Shown here: in pieces, positions 63,848 to 64,000 of the stretch
Numbering within the stretch: the first letter of the stretch is position 1
Layout: every line of letters starts with the position of its first letter
Assembly (NCBI RefSeq): GCF_030296015.1
Contig: NZ_AP027368.1
Span: forward strand, 1,922,001 to 1,986,000
Source of the DNA: Ferrimonas sp. YFM
GTDB lineage: Bacteria; Pseudomonadota; Gammaproteobacteria; Enterobacterales; Shewanellaceae
Reading direction: 5' to 3'
DNA: 64,000 bases
The notes under the pieces: generated by a model
Seen by the model: the letters and a program-made list of their open reading frames with translations, nothing else
Told to the model about the DNA's origin: nothing
The model's database searches: none
Program-made: the position numbers and the translations under genes

Positions 63848-64000
63848 ATGAAATCCGTAGAGCAATGGTTTGCGGAGTATGGCGAGAGCCACCGCAACCC
63901 CACCAACAAGACCATTCACTGGATCTGCGTGCCGCTGATCACCTTCAGCGTCCTCGGCATGTTGTGGTCCCTGTCACCCTGGGCCGCCCTGGCCGCCGTG
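63848..64000 (+). CDS. DUF962 / Mpo1-like membrane protein, N-terminal part
   Basis: 51 residues are visible, running off the right edge. ATG at 63848 follows GGGAGAA (63836-63842). The start MKSVEQWFAEYGESHRNPTNKTIHWICVPLI is characteristic of DUF962 (Mpo1/YGL010w-like) proteins, whose conserved His in NKTIHWI is part of an iron-dependent dioxygenase site in the yeast relative. The next segment, TFSVLGMLWSLSPWAALAAV, is a membrane helix. Confidence 0.88.
   Translation, partial: MKSVEQWFAEYGESHRNPTNKTIHWICVPLITFSVLGMLWSLSPWAALAAV

Overview
The window looks like chromosome from a marine gammaproteobacterium of the Shewanella/Ferrimonas type (order Alteromonadales); this is inferred from gene content, not from a database search. 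The evidence is an smc-zipA-ligA cluster (SMC instead of MukBEF), efpL, dapE next to a YffB-type reductase, a ptsH-ptsI-crr operon near cysK and cysZ, ElaA, tandem PhoA-type phosphatases and tandem chemoreceptors. Core genes are GC-rich; two stretches (about 1.5-9.4 kb and about 13-31.4 kb) look acquired, the first clearly AT-rich.

Layout. 1-1440: start of an FAD-linked oxidase (minus strand), a strongly folded candidate RNA with its own terminator, then efpL. 1441-6535: remains of a mobile-integron-type cassette array with no integrase in the window. Two attC recombination sites are recognisable. The first (2636-3973) is split by a complete IS3-family element with a 3-bp target duplication. 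The second (4447-4503) is abutted at its R' end by an IS110/IS1111-family element, as expected of the IS1111-attC group. The 264-nt non-coding end of that element carries an attC-like core and is a candidate bridge RNA. 6486-9391: an IS3-end remnant and a run of small, mostly membrane or lipoprotein genes of unknown function, one apparently frameshifted by an 8-bp tandem duplication. 9502-12955: secreted protein, GNAT, M15 peptidase, dapE and yffB.

12963-31423: an integrated genomic island of about 18.5 kb, probably inserted by its own large serine integrase between yffB and the gene at 31487; a short AGCCT core is found at both ends. It carries a primase-helicase fusion, a small winged-helix-type regulator, an AbiE-type (type IV) toxin-antitoxin pair, a 28-residue membrane peptide on the other strand, a type I restriction-modification operon (hsdM-hsdS-DUF1643-hsdR-HNH), a RadC-like protein, DUF2787, a small resolvase and unknown genes. 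It reads as a defence island carried by a satellite-like or integrative element.

31487-64000: core-type genome. It holds an AraC-type regulator convergent with an iron-dependent alcohol dehydrogenase, a phosphatase cluster, PTS genes (ptsHI-crr), two chemoreceptors with nearly identical signalling domains, cysK, a translationally coupled RDD / double-receiver-GGDEF / Crp-like operon, elaA with a DMT transporter, a tandem DJ-1/PfpI fusion divergent from a TetR-type regulator, a large outer-membrane DUF5916-type protein, cysZ, smc-zipA-ligA and the start of a DUF962/Mpo1-like gene. Most of this is housekeeping; the novelty lies in the cassette remnant, the IS1111 RNA, the candidate RNA at 499-610 and the island.
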